Assembly (NCBI GenBank): GCA_911728455.2
Contig: OU452239.1
Location: 3,485,884-3,549,883, forward strand
Length of the DNA: 64,000 nucleotides
Direction: 5' to 3'
From: Marthasterias glacialis
Taxonomy: Eukaryota; Echinodermata; Asteroidea; Forcipulatida; Asteriidae
The notes beneath the pieces are model-generated. The model was not told the DNA's origin and made no database searches. It saw only the letters and a program-made list of their open reading frames with translations. A program made the translations under genes and the position numbers. Numbering within the stretch: position 1 is the stretch's first letter; each line of letters opens with the position of its first letter. Below are positions 51,985-63,479 of this stretch, in pieces.

Positions 51985-53590
51985 CAAGTTGTTAAATTGA
52001 TGGATGGCTGTAAGACTTTGCTTGTCTCTGTGAAAAGGCCAGTAATGATTTCTTAGAGCAAAGTTATGGTTGCCATGGCCAGGGACCATGTATACGGTTT
52101 TTGTTATGTAAATGAAATGGAGTTAAGTAAAATGTTTTCACTTTTTTATTTGGTTGATTTATGTGATTAGTTAGGTGGGCAGTTTCAGTTTACGTTTGGG
52201 GAGTAGTGTTAAATTTGGCCATGGGATCAGTAACAGCAGTGGACTATAGGCAGCGCCAGACAATTGGCTGAAGCGAGAGGCTCGTCGAGTGTGTGGGGGT
52301 GTGGGTGTGTGAATGTAGCAATGTTTAGTTGAATTTAATCAAAATTTGCTAGTAAAATAGATTAGCCTCTTTCGTCGATTCGGCCCCGTCCATTGTTAAT
52401 CGAGAATGGCGGAACCATTCCTCGTACTCCAAGTAATCTGTTACTTGGCATAATAAAGGTAAAATTCTCAAAACCAAGTCGTTTACTTCAATTTACCGCG
52501 ATGTAAATTTGAAGTTAACTGGTGTCAGAAAGTCATCCAAGTTAGATGTTTTATTTCAGGACTCTCTGTTTTATTAATTAAGTGAATCTCATTGTGTCTG
52601 TCTCAGATTGATTCATAATTATTCAACAGGATCTAGATGAATTACAGAGAGCAAATTTTCTGATTTGTCAACTGAGAAATCTTCCAAATGTTTTATCCAT
52701 GAGTGAACTTCAAGATCTGTCTCGATAAGTAATGCTTCATTTTCTGGCTCCAAGTCTGGGTTTGTATTTTCATTGAGAACATTTCCACTGTCAATATTTT
52801 CTTTCTCGATGACGTGTTAATTTTGCTTGTAGCCGGCCAAAAGTTTGTCCGCCTGGAGATGTTCCACTATTTTTAAATATTGTTTGTTTCTGGTGCAGCA
52901 GTTATAATGGAAAGATTATCCACTGTCTTAAAGATTGATTTTTTGATGTGTTGAATATTGTCTATACAAAGAATGTTTATACTATGAAAGGAAGATGCAC
53001 TGAGATTAGTGAGCCACTGTGGAAAATTATTGTAGACTAAAAGAAGTGGAAACAATTAGGATTAGCTTACTAATAAACAAAACAATAACATGTAATTAAG
53101 AATAACTGAAAAATTACTTTTCACATTTATTTACAAAACTTTGACATGCTAAACAAGTCATTATGAGGGATTCGTGGAGAGGGGGTCAAGTGAGTGGGTT
53201 CATGAAGGAGGGGGGGTTCAGAGACTAAGCTCGTTATACGCAGTGCAAATAGCATTAGTAACTGAACAGAATGAGTGTGTAAGAAAGTGCATTTACTTAA
53301 GATAAGTTTTTTTTATAGAAAATTATTGTAGGTTAGTTAGAAACCCTGAAGACGATCAATCGTTATCTCGGTCTTGTTCACACGGCAAGTCGTAAATCAA
53401 GAAATTAGTTTTGTCTTCCAAGTAACTACAATTCCGTAATTTCTGGTTACTTGTACTTTAACATGGCAATAACTTTCTAAGAAATTTACTCTACTCAATT
53501 TACCGCTTTGTAAACTGGGAGTTATAATGTGGAGAAATGTGTCTGAAGTGAGGGTTAAATAGTAGATTTAATTTACATAAAGAAGTAATC
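51985..53590. other. Intergenic with a weak internal duplication
   Basis: Segments near 52,440-52,545 and 53,400-53,545 share a theme (GTTACTTG ... CAATTTACCGC ... TTTGTAAA), possibly an old duplication. No coding frame of interest. Confidence 0.4.
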
Positions 53591-53941
53591 TCAAAGCCCC
53601 ATCTCAACATTGGTAAAAAGAAAAACATAAATGTTCACAGATTTACATATACCTTACATGGTATAAAGATAATGATGATAGAAAACTTTCCTTGAAATAC
53701 TTCTGCCTGAAGTGTTATCGTTTTTAAACAATAGGCTAAATGAAATAAGATCCAACATTAGTTTCCGTCACAAGTGAGACGAAAACTCTGCCTATAGAAA
53801 TGCGTACAAAATGCTGAATGCATTTCTCGCAAATAAAACAACGAAATGAGCTGACATTTTCACAGGTTGGTTTTATAACAAATATCTTGATTTGTGCAAA
53901 GAATGGAAGCATTATAGTCAGCTTTCCAATGTTGAGCTGGG
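53591..53941 (+). mobile_element. MITE family D copy 4, intergenic
   Basis: Starts TCAAAGCCCCATCTCAACAT and ends ATGTTGAGCTGGG without the last bases of the repeat, so the right end is clipped. Same orientation as 4102. Confidence 0.75.
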
Positions 53942-54069
53942 TATAGGTGAGAGGGTGAATAAATGACAGATAAGCAAGCATGCGAAGCACGAGCAGTAAG
54001 TAAGCAACTCTGCGCACGAACATCTCAGGGGAGGGAATGGGGGATCATCAGAAACATCTTTCTAGATTA

Positions 54070-54720
54070 GTCGCCAGGACGGTGATGATCTTCAAGTTGT
54101 CATTGCAAACTAGGAAAATGGAAATATCTAGTTAGGAGTATATGGAGACGATTTTCATTGGAAATTGCGTACTCAGAAAGTGGGATGGAGTGATATATAT
54201 AGTTGGATTTATCCAGAGATGATTCTATAAGCTGTTATTGTGGACTTGGAAATCGGGATGGGTCAAAGTACGGGGAAGAGAATGGGGATCCTCAGAAACA
54301 TCTTGGGGATAATGTCTACATTATGTGCCAGGACAGAGATGATTTCCAAGATATACTATGCACTTCGAAATTGGGATGGGTCAAAGTCTAGTTAGTTGTA
54401 TACCAAGATGATTTCTAAGATGTTATTGTGGACTTGGAAACATGTATGGGTTAATATCTAGTTAGGTGTATGATTTCCAACATGTTATTTTGAACTTGGA
54501 AAATGGGATGGGTAAAGATCTAGTTAGGTTTCTACATTTCTGAGATGTTATTTGGACTTGGAAATGGGATGGACTTGTCGAGTAAGAACTGATTTCCAAG
54601 ATGTCATTTGTGAACTTGGAAAAACATTTCATGAGAAAAAAGTGGTGGACGGTAGAAAGGAATGAATGGGCCTCTTGATTTTGTATCAATAATGGTTTCC
54701 AAGATGTCACTTAGAAGAAA
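54070..54720. repeat. Degenerate tandem array around ATTTCCAAGATGTTATT
   Basis: Recurring string of the form GATGATTTCCAAGATGTTAT then GGACTTGGAAATGGGATGGG then TCTAGTTAGG, about 8 times with irregular spacing of 55-120 bp. Confidence 0.7.
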
Positions 54721-54807
54721 GTCAGCAAACGGTTATTTGGTCAAGTTGTGTATAAGAGGAGGTTTGTGAGTACTTGAGAACTGTTCTGTGATATTTGAGG
54801 AAGGAAT

Positions 54808-55387
54808 CAGGGGCGGATCCAGGGGGGGCGTAAGGGCGCACGCCCCCTATTTTTCATTCCGAAAAAAAAATCAATATCTCATCCCGCCCACTTGCAATAA
54901 GGTATAAACTTTCGACATTATACTACAATGTTCACAGTAATGTCAAACAATAAGAGGCGGATGAAAAACGATGTCAACCCTGACCAATCAGTGACTCCAT
55001 AAAAAGGGCAGCAGCAACCCGTGAATGTCGGTAATCTCTGATTTGCCACCACTGCTAGTGCAAAGTGTCTGGAAGCTTGCCAGGCCAATCAGTTCAGTGA
55101 CCTTGGATTGACCTCGAAACTAAACTGAAAGAGAGAGACCATCTTTGGTTAATTTGATTGAAAAGTGTACTTCTGTAAGCATGTAAAATTGTTCATGCTT
55201 TTCAGCACTTTTGAGGGTGCTGTTGAGGGACATTTTGAGGGTCCCGGACGCGCGGACCCCACGCTGTTAGACTTCGCGCTACGTGCTTGCAGTCGCCATA
55301 ACTTGCCTTCAATCATCATTTTGCTGCTTGATCGGTAAATTTCACGCACCCCCCCCCCACGTTTGGAAAGTCCTAGATCCACCCCTG
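54808..55387. mobile_element. hAT-like non-autonomous element, intergenic
   Basis: 580 bp, CAGGGGCGGATCCAGGGGG at left, AGTCCTAGATCCACCCCTG at right; ends of this type are common in hAT elements. No clear 8-bp duplication (GAAGGAAT versus GAAATCGG). Confidence 0.65.
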
Positions 55388-55688
55388 GAAATCGGCTGGT
55401 TCCGACTTATTTGGTGTTTGCTTAGTAATCTGCTAATGTTTTGCGCTTCATAAATGCCTTTTTATCATTATTATTATTACTTCCAAAGTATCCTCTGTGA
55501 ACGGGGAAAATGTCAACACGGGATCAGCCTCTTGGAACTTTTCTTTACTCACAGCTGAATTCCAAAATGTCCTGAACTGGGCATTTATTTTGTGCCATGT
55601 TTGCCTAAATAAAAGTGTAATTTTGGCCTATAATGTTCGTTCGCTGATACTGTGTGTATCGTTATCTCACAACCATATTTTTTTATTT

Positions 55689-56215
55689 GGGAAAACTTTT
55701 CCTTGATATTTAGGGAAGTGATGTTGGATGCCAATCCATCGTGTTACTTCTTTATTGTTCGGGAAAATGTTTCCTCACTTCTAGGAAAGTGATGTTGGAT
55801 GTCAATCCAAACCACCTGTAACGTTGTTAGTATTGAGGAAAATGTTTGCTTTGACTTCTATAGGGAGTGATGTTGGATGGCAACCCATACAGCCTGTAGT
55901 TTTGTTAGTGTTGGGGAAATTGTTTTATTTGACTTAGGGAAGTGTTGGATGCCAATCAAAACCTTTTAAGTCTTACTTTTGGGAAAATGTTTCTTCCTAC
56001 CTCTATAGGAAAGTGATGCTGGATTCTAATCCATGCAACTTGTATATGTGTGTACTGTATGGGGAAATATTTTCTTGGACTTCTTGGGAAGTGACGTTGG
56101 ATGTTAGTCCATACAAACTGTATTTATTTTGTGTCACTGTTGGGAAAATGTTTCCTCTGACTTATTAGGGAAGCGATGTTGGATGTCAATCCACTACAGC
56201 CTGTAACTTTTGTAT
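55689..56215. repeat. Degenerate tandem array (seven units of 68-81 bp)
   Basis: Units start at about 55689, 55761, 55836, 55913, 55981, 56061 and 56142, each GGGAAAATGTTTCCT-like then GTGATGTTGGATGCCAATCC-like. Diverged, so old. Confidence 0.8.
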
Positions 56216-56237
56216 TTTTTTTCTGACTGCTCAACAG

Positions 56238-57299
56238 TAGACCGATTGTGCGACCAGTGTTTATATTATGTCATCACGAGACCTACTGTGGGTACTATAC
56301 GTCATCTGAGCTGATGGCAAACTACGTGCAAATACATGCCGTGACCGACAGAGTCACACCAAAATTTTGGTAATAATACCAGAGTAACCAAGCCCTTTTA
56401 TTGGAGTTGTGTATTGTAACATTGATTTTAATCACATTGCTGTTTCTTAAACTACCAGTATTCTAGTACTACAAAAGAGGTTTATTTTGAGTTTTGCACT
56501 ACCGGCGTCAGATGACTGTAGCCACAGCCTGTTAAGTTGTTTGTAATGTAGGCCTAATATCTGTAAAAAAAAAAAAAAAAAAAAAAGGGGGGGTTAAGAA
56601 CGATGGAAAAGTGAGCATTTATACCTAGCCTTGCGAAATTTCAAATAGGTATTAAAAGGATTCACACAGTTTTGGAAAGCCGTTTCTTTGCGGATGGTTC
56701 AGCTTCAAAACTGTGAAATTCTTGTGTTAAAAAGTGTGTGTTCGCGTCGTCTGGCCCAAACGTTCCGTCGTGCAACTACACTACCACATCGTGCTGCATC
56801 ATACGTTACTTGTACAATTTTCCTACTGGAGCTGTCCTTACTGGTCGCTTATTGAGCCACTCGAAGGTATCTGGTGCAAACTCTGGAATATATTAAGGGA
56901 ATAAAGGTGTGATGAAGAGGTTTTTAACTATTGTTTAAAACCGATGAGGGGCCTGGTGGCCGATAGTTGCCAATTATGAATGGTCAATATGACCCCTTGC
57001 ACGGGGACGCACGTCACACGCGCCGACTGTGCCACGCTCACCATTTTGGTGGTCAATACGTGTAAACGTCGCGTCTCCTAAAATGCGCTCTTCAAATAAC
57101 TCAGTGACATTGACCACCAAAATGGCGCAACCAAGATTATTGTGATGATGACGTCAGGTGAAATTGGTCAATATCGAGAAAGAGAAGCCTCGATCGAATA
57201 AACAAATGTAACGATCGTCATCAGTGTACTGTACCGCACTTCCCTACGTCGTGTTTGTTTACACCACAGGGCCGTGACGTAGGTCGCGCAATCGGTCTG
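56238..57299 (+). mobile_element. MITE family C copy 2 with nested insertion
   Basis: Ends TAGACCGATTGTGCGACC and GTCGCGCAATCGGTCTG. Compared with the 10913 copy it carries about 265 extra bases at about 56,893-57,158, which have their own inverted motifs (CACCATTTTGGTGGTCAAT / ATTGACCACCAAAATGG). A poly(A) run at 56,565 also differs. The DIRS element follows almost directly. Confidence 0.78.
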
Positions 57300-57472
57300 T
57301 TGCCTGCCAATCACTATAGAAGGCCACTGAATTGCATATCCTGTAGAACATATTTTGTCCTACTTTCCAATTCCCTCAGGTGAGTGAAAACTAACCAGCT
57401 CCAGCTCGGCATCTGGTACACCAACGCTGTCTGCATCCAAGCCGCCCCGGCAGCTTACCTGCCCGGGACGTC

Positions 57473-58671
57473 ATGAATGACTCTCAGTACGGAGGCCCAT
57501 GGGCTCAGCAGCAGCAGCCAATGCCCATGCAACCTCCAGCTTCGCCCATGCCGGCACCTGCATGGGGACAAGTTCCCTGGAACTTTCAAGGACAGAACAT
57601 TTCATCTTCAAATATCCCATATTTTTTCAACCCTTGGAATATCCCAACTCAGTGGTTTCCTGCAGCACCAATTTCACACTTTGAACAGCCGTCGGGTCAC
57701 CGAGCACCGGTCCCCAGGGCCCATTTCTGGAGGACAACACACATCCGGGAATGTGAATACTACGGTCGCTCAGCAGACCGTTATCGACGTGTCTGACGAC
57801 GACCCAAGTGAGAGTGACGGCGATATTTCGGCCGCAGGATCAACAGCAAAAGAGTTTTTTCCGCAATCCTCATCGTAAAGACTCTGGCAACCCCATTACG
57901 GACAAGGTTTTGAAATTAATGGTGGGAAGAATTACGAACCCATAGACTTTCGTCAGAGGACTTGAAAGAAGAGGTTGGTACTTTTTCTGTTCCATCGGAA
58001 CAAGATAAATTCTTCACTGCCCCTGAACTCCCTCCAGGTATAAAAAAGGTTTCAGGCAAGCAAATTCTACATCAGTAGTGTTGGATAAGAAATTGCGTGT
58101 CTCTCATAACCATGTCCTCAAGGCAGCTCTCCCCCTTCTGAGACTTTTTGATGCTCTCGCTGACCCCGAGTGCCCAGAGAAAATTCAAAAGGATAATGTA
58201 ATAGATTCTCTTTCATCTGGTATAATACTTCTCGGCTCCGCCAGTCAAAGCCTCGCCCAATCTAGACAACATGCTTTTGATGATGTCGTTGACAAGAAGT
58301 TCGAAGTAATTAAGAAGAACCTACCGTCTATTAATGAACTGTTTGGTGCTTCATTAATGAAGGACATTGAAGAAACCGAAAAAGTGAACAAATTGGCCGC
58401 TAAAGTAACCTTCACCAAGCAGTCCTCGGGTTTCAAGGAGAATAAGCGTTTTACACCGTACAACAACTTTGCCAGAAGTTCCAGAACTCGACGTTTTCGA
58501 GCAATAACCAGATGTACTTTCCATAGGGGTTCCTTTCAGAATTTCTACAAGGGAAGTGTAGCAACCATAGAGCTGATAGGGCTAAGCATGGTAGATCTTC
58601 ACAGAATACTTCCGACAATGCAAAAAACTAACTGTCAGCAATACGTCTTTTGTAGATACTTGTACATATGA
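57473..58671 (+). pseudogene. DIRS gag-like region, frame-disrupted
   Basis: First part (57473 to about 57,700) is Pro/Gln-rich (WAQQQQPMPMQPPASPMP). Then the frame changes to one giving VIDVSDDDPSESDGDISAAG, an acidic stretch. A third frame, 58078-58671, encodes VSHNHVLKAALPLLRLFDAL and LLGSASQSLAQSRQHAFDD, helical sequence like the capsid-type protein in the same place in other DIRS elements. One intact protein would need at least two frame corrections. No zinc knuckle is visible. Confidence 0.65.
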
Positions 58672-58735
58672 CTATGTTCCAACTGGTTTTGCACCGCTTG
58701 CTGGAAGACTCCAATATTTTTCTCATCTTTGGGAC

Positions 58736-59488
58736 TTGGTTACTCATGACCCTTGGATCATTAATGCCATTACAGGTTACCATCTAGAATTCATTTCTAC
58801 TCCGTTTCAACTCCATATACCTACAACACGAGCCCAATCTAGGGATCATGAAGTTATTTTTGATCAAGAGGTGCAGAACTTGTTGGACAAAGGTGCTATA
58901 ACTGTGGAGCAACCAGTTGTTGGACGATTCATTTCTACTATATTTATGGTTCCGAAAAAATCGGGGAACTACGTCCTGTTATTAATTCAACGTTCTTTAA
59001 ATCGTTTTATTTCCTACCAGCATTTCAAAATGGAGAACATCTCAGTAGTCAAAGATCTTTTGTGGAAGGGCGATTGGATGACTACAATCGACTTAAAGGA
59101 CGCTTACTTTACAGTACCTATCAACGTCAACCATCGGAAATTTCTCCAGTTTTGCTGGAGAGAGGTAATTTACCAGTTCTCTTGCATCCCCTTTGGACAT
59201 TGCAGTGCCCCCCGCACATTCACAAACATTTTGAAACCAGTTGTTTCCAACCTCAGGGAACGAGGGATTCAATGTGTCATATACCTGGACGATATTCTTC
59301 TTCTGGGTTCTACATTGGTGGAATGTCTGAACAATACTCAAGAGGCAGTCAATCTTCTTCAGAAGCTAGGCTTTATCATCAACCGCAACAAGTCAGTTTT
59401 AACTCCTACACAGAATCTCCAATACCTGGGTTTCCTCAAAGATTCACAATCAATGACTCTGTCTCTCGGCCAAGAGAAGATAGACTGA
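58736..59488 (+). pseudogene. DIRS reverse transcriptase domain
   Basis: A 250-residue open frame with the RT motifs in order: FDQEVQNLLDKGAI, PKKSGNYVLLLIQRSLN, MTTIDLKDAYFTVPI (first catalytic Asp), FLQFCWREVIYQFSCIPFG, SAPRTFTNILKPV, and the active-site box YLDDILLLGS, then LQKLGFIINRNKS and QYLGFL. The catalytic residues are present. The 'KSGNYVLLLIQRSLN' part departs from the usual K-x-x-x-RPV-x-x-LRxLN pattern, suggesting local decay. The frame stops at 59488 and the RNase H begins in the same frame class after a stop. Confidence 0.85.
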
Positions 59489-59551
59489 ATTATCACGCAC
59501 TGTCAGGAGATCATATCCGCAAAGACATCAGTTCGCGAGATCGCCAGCATC

Positions 59552-60307
59552 GTGGGCAGAATGTTGTCGACAGTTCAGGCAGTTTTTCCTGCTCCGATAT
59601 TTTATCGCAACCTCCAACTCGACAACATTGTGTCCCTACACCGGAACAACGACTACGGATCCAATGTCGTTCTCAATAAGGAGTCGAGGGAGGAACTCGT
59701 TTCTTGGACTCGGTACCTACGGTCATGGAACGGCCGCAGCATTCTGCGTCATTCTCCAGATTTCACAATCCAAACAGATGCATCAATGTCAGGTTGGGGT
59801 GTTTGCCTGCAAGACCAGAAGGTTGGGGGTCGATGGTCGAAACAAGAGCAGTTGAATCACATCAACATTCTGGAGTTAACTGCAGTGTATTACGCACTGA
59901 AAACTCTTCTCAAAGATCAGCACGATCTCTTTGTGTTTCTCAAGATCGACAACTCCGTAGCAATCGCCTATATCAACCACATGGGCGGAACTCACTCCAA
60001 AGACCTTGCCCAGTTAGCCATAAAGATCTGGATTTGGTGTCTCAAGAGGAACATTTCTCTATCAGCGGAGCACATTCCAGGTTCACTCAATGCCACAGCC
60101 GACGAGTTGTCAAGAGTTTTCAACGACAGGGCGGAGTGGCAGCTAGCTCAACCCAGAGATTTTTTACAAGATCATGATAGCATTGGAATTATCACCACAG
60201 GTGGACCTCTTCGCAACCAGACTGAATGCTCAGCTGAACCGGTTTGTCTCATGGCAACCGGACCCATTGGCTGGGAGAGTGGACGCCTTGCTTCAATTGG
60301 AAAGTAA
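59552..60307 (+). pseudogene. DIRS RNase H domain
   Basis: The segment FTIQTDASMSGWGV, then INILELTAVYYALKTL, then FLKIDNSVAIAYINHMGG, then AEHIPGSLNATADELSR gives the D-E-D...D/H pattern of retroelement RNase H. Past about 60,165 the reading in this frame becomes meaningless and real homology continues in another frame (60174 onward), so a frameshift lies there. Confidence 0.82.
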
Positions 60308-60447
60308 TCAAGGGTTACCTGTTTCCTCCATTTGCTCTCCTATCAAAATGCTTCAAGATCAGCGAGGAAGAAGCAACAGTGGTTTTGATAGCTCCAGTTT
60401 GGAAAACTCAAACTTGGTATCCAATGCTGCTAGAACTAGCCATATAA
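60174..60447 (+). pseudogene. DIRS methyltransferase-like (MT) segment, split over two frames
   Basis: Frame from 60174 gives SPQVDLFATRLNAQLNRFVS and PDPLAGRVDAL; frame around 60300-60447 gives KGYLFPPFALLSKCFKISEE and VVLIAPVWKTQTWYPMLLEL. VDLFA, FPPF and LIAPVW spaced in this way recall phage-type DAM methylases (DLDPAA, NPPY, LVPxxT), as reported for the MT domain of DIRS1 elements. Assignment to that domain is an inference from pattern, and the frame break makes it non-functional. Confidence 0.5.
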
Positions 60448-60471
60448 GTTCCAATTCTCCTTCCCAGGTCA

Positions 60472-61538
60472 ATGGGCCTTCTTCGTCTTCCTCACGATCA
60501 TCAACTAGTACACCCCATGGCGAACCATATGCAACTGGCCGCATGGAAGTTATCCGGAGAAGTTTACAGTCAGATGGAATTTCGCAAGCAGTGCCTTCCA
60601 CTATTCTGTCCTCTTGGCGGAAGGGGACAAACAAACAGTTCAACTCTTCTTGAAAGAAATGGAACAGCTGATGCATACAGAGAAAAATTGATCCTGTTCA
60701 GTGGTCTGTAGCAAAGTTTTTAGATTTCTTGCAGAATCTTTTTGAAGAAGGATTTATGTACAGAACAATTAATGTATATCGTTCAGCTATTTCTTCGGCT
60801 CACATGTATACGGGGCTCCTATTGGTCAGCACCATTTGGTTTCATGTTTTTTCAAGGTTATCCTAACACTGCGACCTCCACGCCCTAAGTATGTGGTTAC
60901 ATGGAATGTCGGGACTGTTCTGAGCTTCATAAAGGCTCTGCCAGATAATAAACATTTATCCATAAAACAACTTACTTTAAAACTAACTATGTTATTAGCT
61001 CTGGTAACTGCTAGCCGTTATTCATCCTTAACGGCCATCCATATCAACCAGATGTCCAGCCGTGCTGATGGTTCTTATAATTATTTTCTGGTTAGCCAAT
61101 CCTTCAAAACGAGTTTCAGTCAACAAACCATTCCATGATATTGAAGTGGTCCGTTTTCCAAGTTGCAGAAATCTTTGCCCAGTTCGCACTTTACTTGAGT
61201 ACCTTGACAGAACTAAACGCGTCAGAGGTCAAGGCCGCCCGAAGTTGACACAACTCCTCATCTCTCATACCAAGCCCTTTCATCCAGTAGTGCCTTCTAC
61301 GATCTCAAGATGGCTCAGAGACATAATGTCTCTATCAGGAATTGACACTTCACTTTTCAAGGGTCATTCGACTAGAGGTGCATCTACATCAGCAGCAACC
61401 ATGGCAGGGGTTTCTTTGACTGATATTCTGAAAGCAGCAGATTGGTCTTCTGCCAGTACCTTTACTACTTTTTACAATCGGCCATCAACCTCTTCGGATT
61501 TTGGCCATGCAGTTTTGGCGTCGGCATCAGTGCTTTGA
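60472..61538 (+). pseudogene. DIRS tyrosine recombinase (YR), frame-disrupted
   Basis: Begins HQLVHPMANHMQLAAWKLSG, then, after a frame change, the SAM-like core-binding part QWSVAKFLDFLQNLFEE and YRTINVYRSAISSAH, then LLALVTASRYSSLTAIH (first catalytic Arg) and, in the 61062-61538 frame, FKGHSTRGASTSAA (the H-x-x-R box) and FTTFYNRP with the nucleophilic Tyr. All four classic YR residues can be seen, but they lie in two or three reading frames. Confidence 0.8.
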
Positions 61539-61576
61539 AGTCTACAGGGTGAGTCTCTACGGAATTGGCGAAATAT

Positions 61577-61948
61577 AATTCCCCAATTACATAAAGGTAC
61601 TCACCTGCAATATAATTGGAATTATATAAGACAATGTAGGAGAGACTCACACTCCCTCCCTGTTCTTATCTTTTTCTACAGGCCATTAAGACCTTGTCTT
61701 CCCTCCCGAATTTCGATGACCAACGCGTATCATCACACACAACTTTAAGCTTCAAAGAGACAACAATTCCAAGCGCCAGAAGCAGTCGCTGAGAAAGTTT
61801 TACATACTAATGAGGTTATTCCATTAGCTTCTAAGGGTGGATCAGATTGCAACACAAGGAACAATCTACAGGGTGAGTCTCTCCTACATTGTCTTATAAT
61901 TATAATTCCAATTATATTGCAGGTGAGTACCTTTATGTAATTGGGGAA
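61577..61948. repeat. Inverted repeat at the DIRS 3' end (internal complementary region and right terminal repeat)
   Basis: The arm at 61,577-61,654 (CCCCAATTACATAAAGGTAC, CTCACCTGCAATATAATTGG ... ACAATGTAGGAGAGACTCAC) is the reverse complement of 61,867-61,948 (GAGTCTCTCCTACATTG ... GGTGAGTACCTTTATGTAAT). The string CTACAGGGTGAGTCTCT also occurs directly twice, at 61,547 and 61,867. An internal complementary region next to a right terminal repeat is how DIRS1-type elements prime circle formation. Confidence 0.7.
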
Positions 61949-62964
61949 TATGCAGCAGGACCACAGACATTGTGAGCAGGACCGCAAAATTTAAAGGGCG
62001 CCCTCATTAGTCGCTCCCGATCCACCCCATCCACACAACAGTTCAAGCACCACGTTTTGTACCGATAAATCCAGGTCCGCGGCATGAACGCAACGCAACA
62101 CGGCGCCTGGGACTGAAGGGCAGGGGGAGGGACAAGGTAGTATTGATTGTACGTCAATATGTACGTAAGAAAAGTCATTATTATAGTAATACTAGTACTA
62201 CTAGTAGTAGTACAGTAGTGTACTAGAGTACTACCGTATCATAGTGTGAGTGCTGAGAGACTGTGTGGGCTCGTTGGATATGACATTCGTCTCCCAAAAC
62301 CTGAAGGGGAAAACATTTCTTGCTGAATTTTTGGTAAGCTGTTTTACAATACATGTCATACTCAGTCATAGCATGGTCATAGCATGGAGGTAATTTCTAC
62401 CTCCATCGTCATAGTATTACTAATGCTAGTCATACCATAGATTCTATAATTTACTTTGTTACTAATTGAATCACGAGATTAGGCCTACTTCATGTTTCTC
62501 GGCATGGTTTCTCCACCTTCCTCCATGGTTTTTTGAACAAGTTACAATAGTAGCCTGCCCTGGTCCAATTTGGTCTGGCATTTTTTTTTTTTTTTAAAGA
62601 TATTTAACATGTTTACTTTAAGATATGGCCATATGATTTTGTGGCCCATGTTATAGCAGGTGGGGGGGGGGGGGGGGTTGGTCGTGGAAGGAGTGCACGC
62701 TTAATTAGTTGTATGAAAACCAGCAGAACAGAAGCACAACGTTGAAATGGCCATGTTAAAGCCGCTAGTAGTAGTACTTGTGATTACGTGTTCCCGTACC
62801 TGCACCCTTTGCATTGCACACAGTACGACTAGAGGGGCGCTGAACTCCTTTTTTGAGATTTTGACATTATTGGTAAAACTAGCGCCCCAGTCCGGTATAT
62901 GTGTGGGCACTCTGACGAAGCGGACTTAAAACGAATCTGTGATACCCTGTTATTTAAAAAAGTT
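61949..62964. other. Intergenic after DIRS element
   Basis: Contains a TAG/TAC-rich near-palindrome at 62,186-62,236, a G-run at 62,663, and the possible short exon at 62,280. Otherwise nothing recognised. Confidence 0.45.
62280..62333 (+). other. Possible first coding exon (unknown gene)
   Basis: ATG plus 17 codons (MTFVSQNLKGKTFLAEFL) ends at a donor GTAAGC (62334). It follows sequence with no obvious repeat. No later exon in phase was recognised before the window end, which is filled with inverted repeats, so a gene extending beyond the window is possible but unproven. Confidence 0.25.
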
Positions 62965-63055
62965 GCCAAAATTACGACAAAGACTCAACAGAATTGCTGG
63001 AAAATGGCCTACTGGATTCTCAATATTTCAAAGATGAAATAAAAGGCATTTAATT

Positions 63056-63355
63056 GTACTCACGATCATTTTCGGTTCTCCAAATCATTGAGTTTTTAGC
63101 TCACTAAAAAACCAAAAACTGCAGCCATTACAATCTCCACTTTGCTACTAATGTGATACTCAACGACTGTTTCCTTGTGTCAGTGAAGACCTTCCCCCCC
63201 CCCCCCCCCACAATGGTTACACAGAGGATCAAAGGACTTGACTATTACTTATAGTAGTAAAATGGCGATTCTAACATTTGGTGCTTGATATGTGGCAACA
63301 TTTTTAGTGGGCTAAAAAATCATCAATTTGGAGGACCGAAAATGATCGTGAGTAC
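63056..63355. mobile_element. MITE with about 55-bp inverted ends near window end
   Basis: GTACTCACGATCATTTTCGG at left, CCGAAAATGATCGTGAGTAC at right, with inverted similarity continuing through AAATCATTGAGTTTTTAGC / GCTAAAAAATCATCAATTT. Confidence 0.75.
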
Positions 63356-63479
63356 TGTCACATCTCCACCCACCAATAGAGGGCGGTATTCACTTCTTTT
63401 CCAACATGGCTGATTAAAGAGTTCAACCATAGTTACAAGTCTCCTCATTCTCCATTCATTAAGGCCACATGCCAACAAC

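Larger units (their letters stand above)
57362..61948 (+). mobile_element. Decayed DIRS-superfamily (tyrosine recombinase) retrotransposon
   Basis: In order: gag-like region, reverse transcriptase, RNase H, a segment resembling the DAM-methyltransferase-like domain of DIRS1 elements, and a tyrosine recombinase, followed by an inverted-repeat 3' end. This order and the use of a tyrosine recombinase instead of an integrase define the DIRS superfamily. Several frame changes (about 57,700, 58,000, 60,165, 60,300, 60,830, 61,100) break it. The 3' boundary is at about 61,948, where the inverted repeat ends. The 5' boundary is uncertain: a short stretch near 57,338-57,390 (TTCCAATT, then CAGGTGAGT) weakly resembles the 3' repeat in direct orientation. 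Confidence 0.85.

Noticed and set aside
57473-61538. Functional host gene or intact retrovirus-like provirus
   Set aside because: Domain order with a tyrosine recombinase and no integrase or protease marks a DIRS element; several frameshifts break it.
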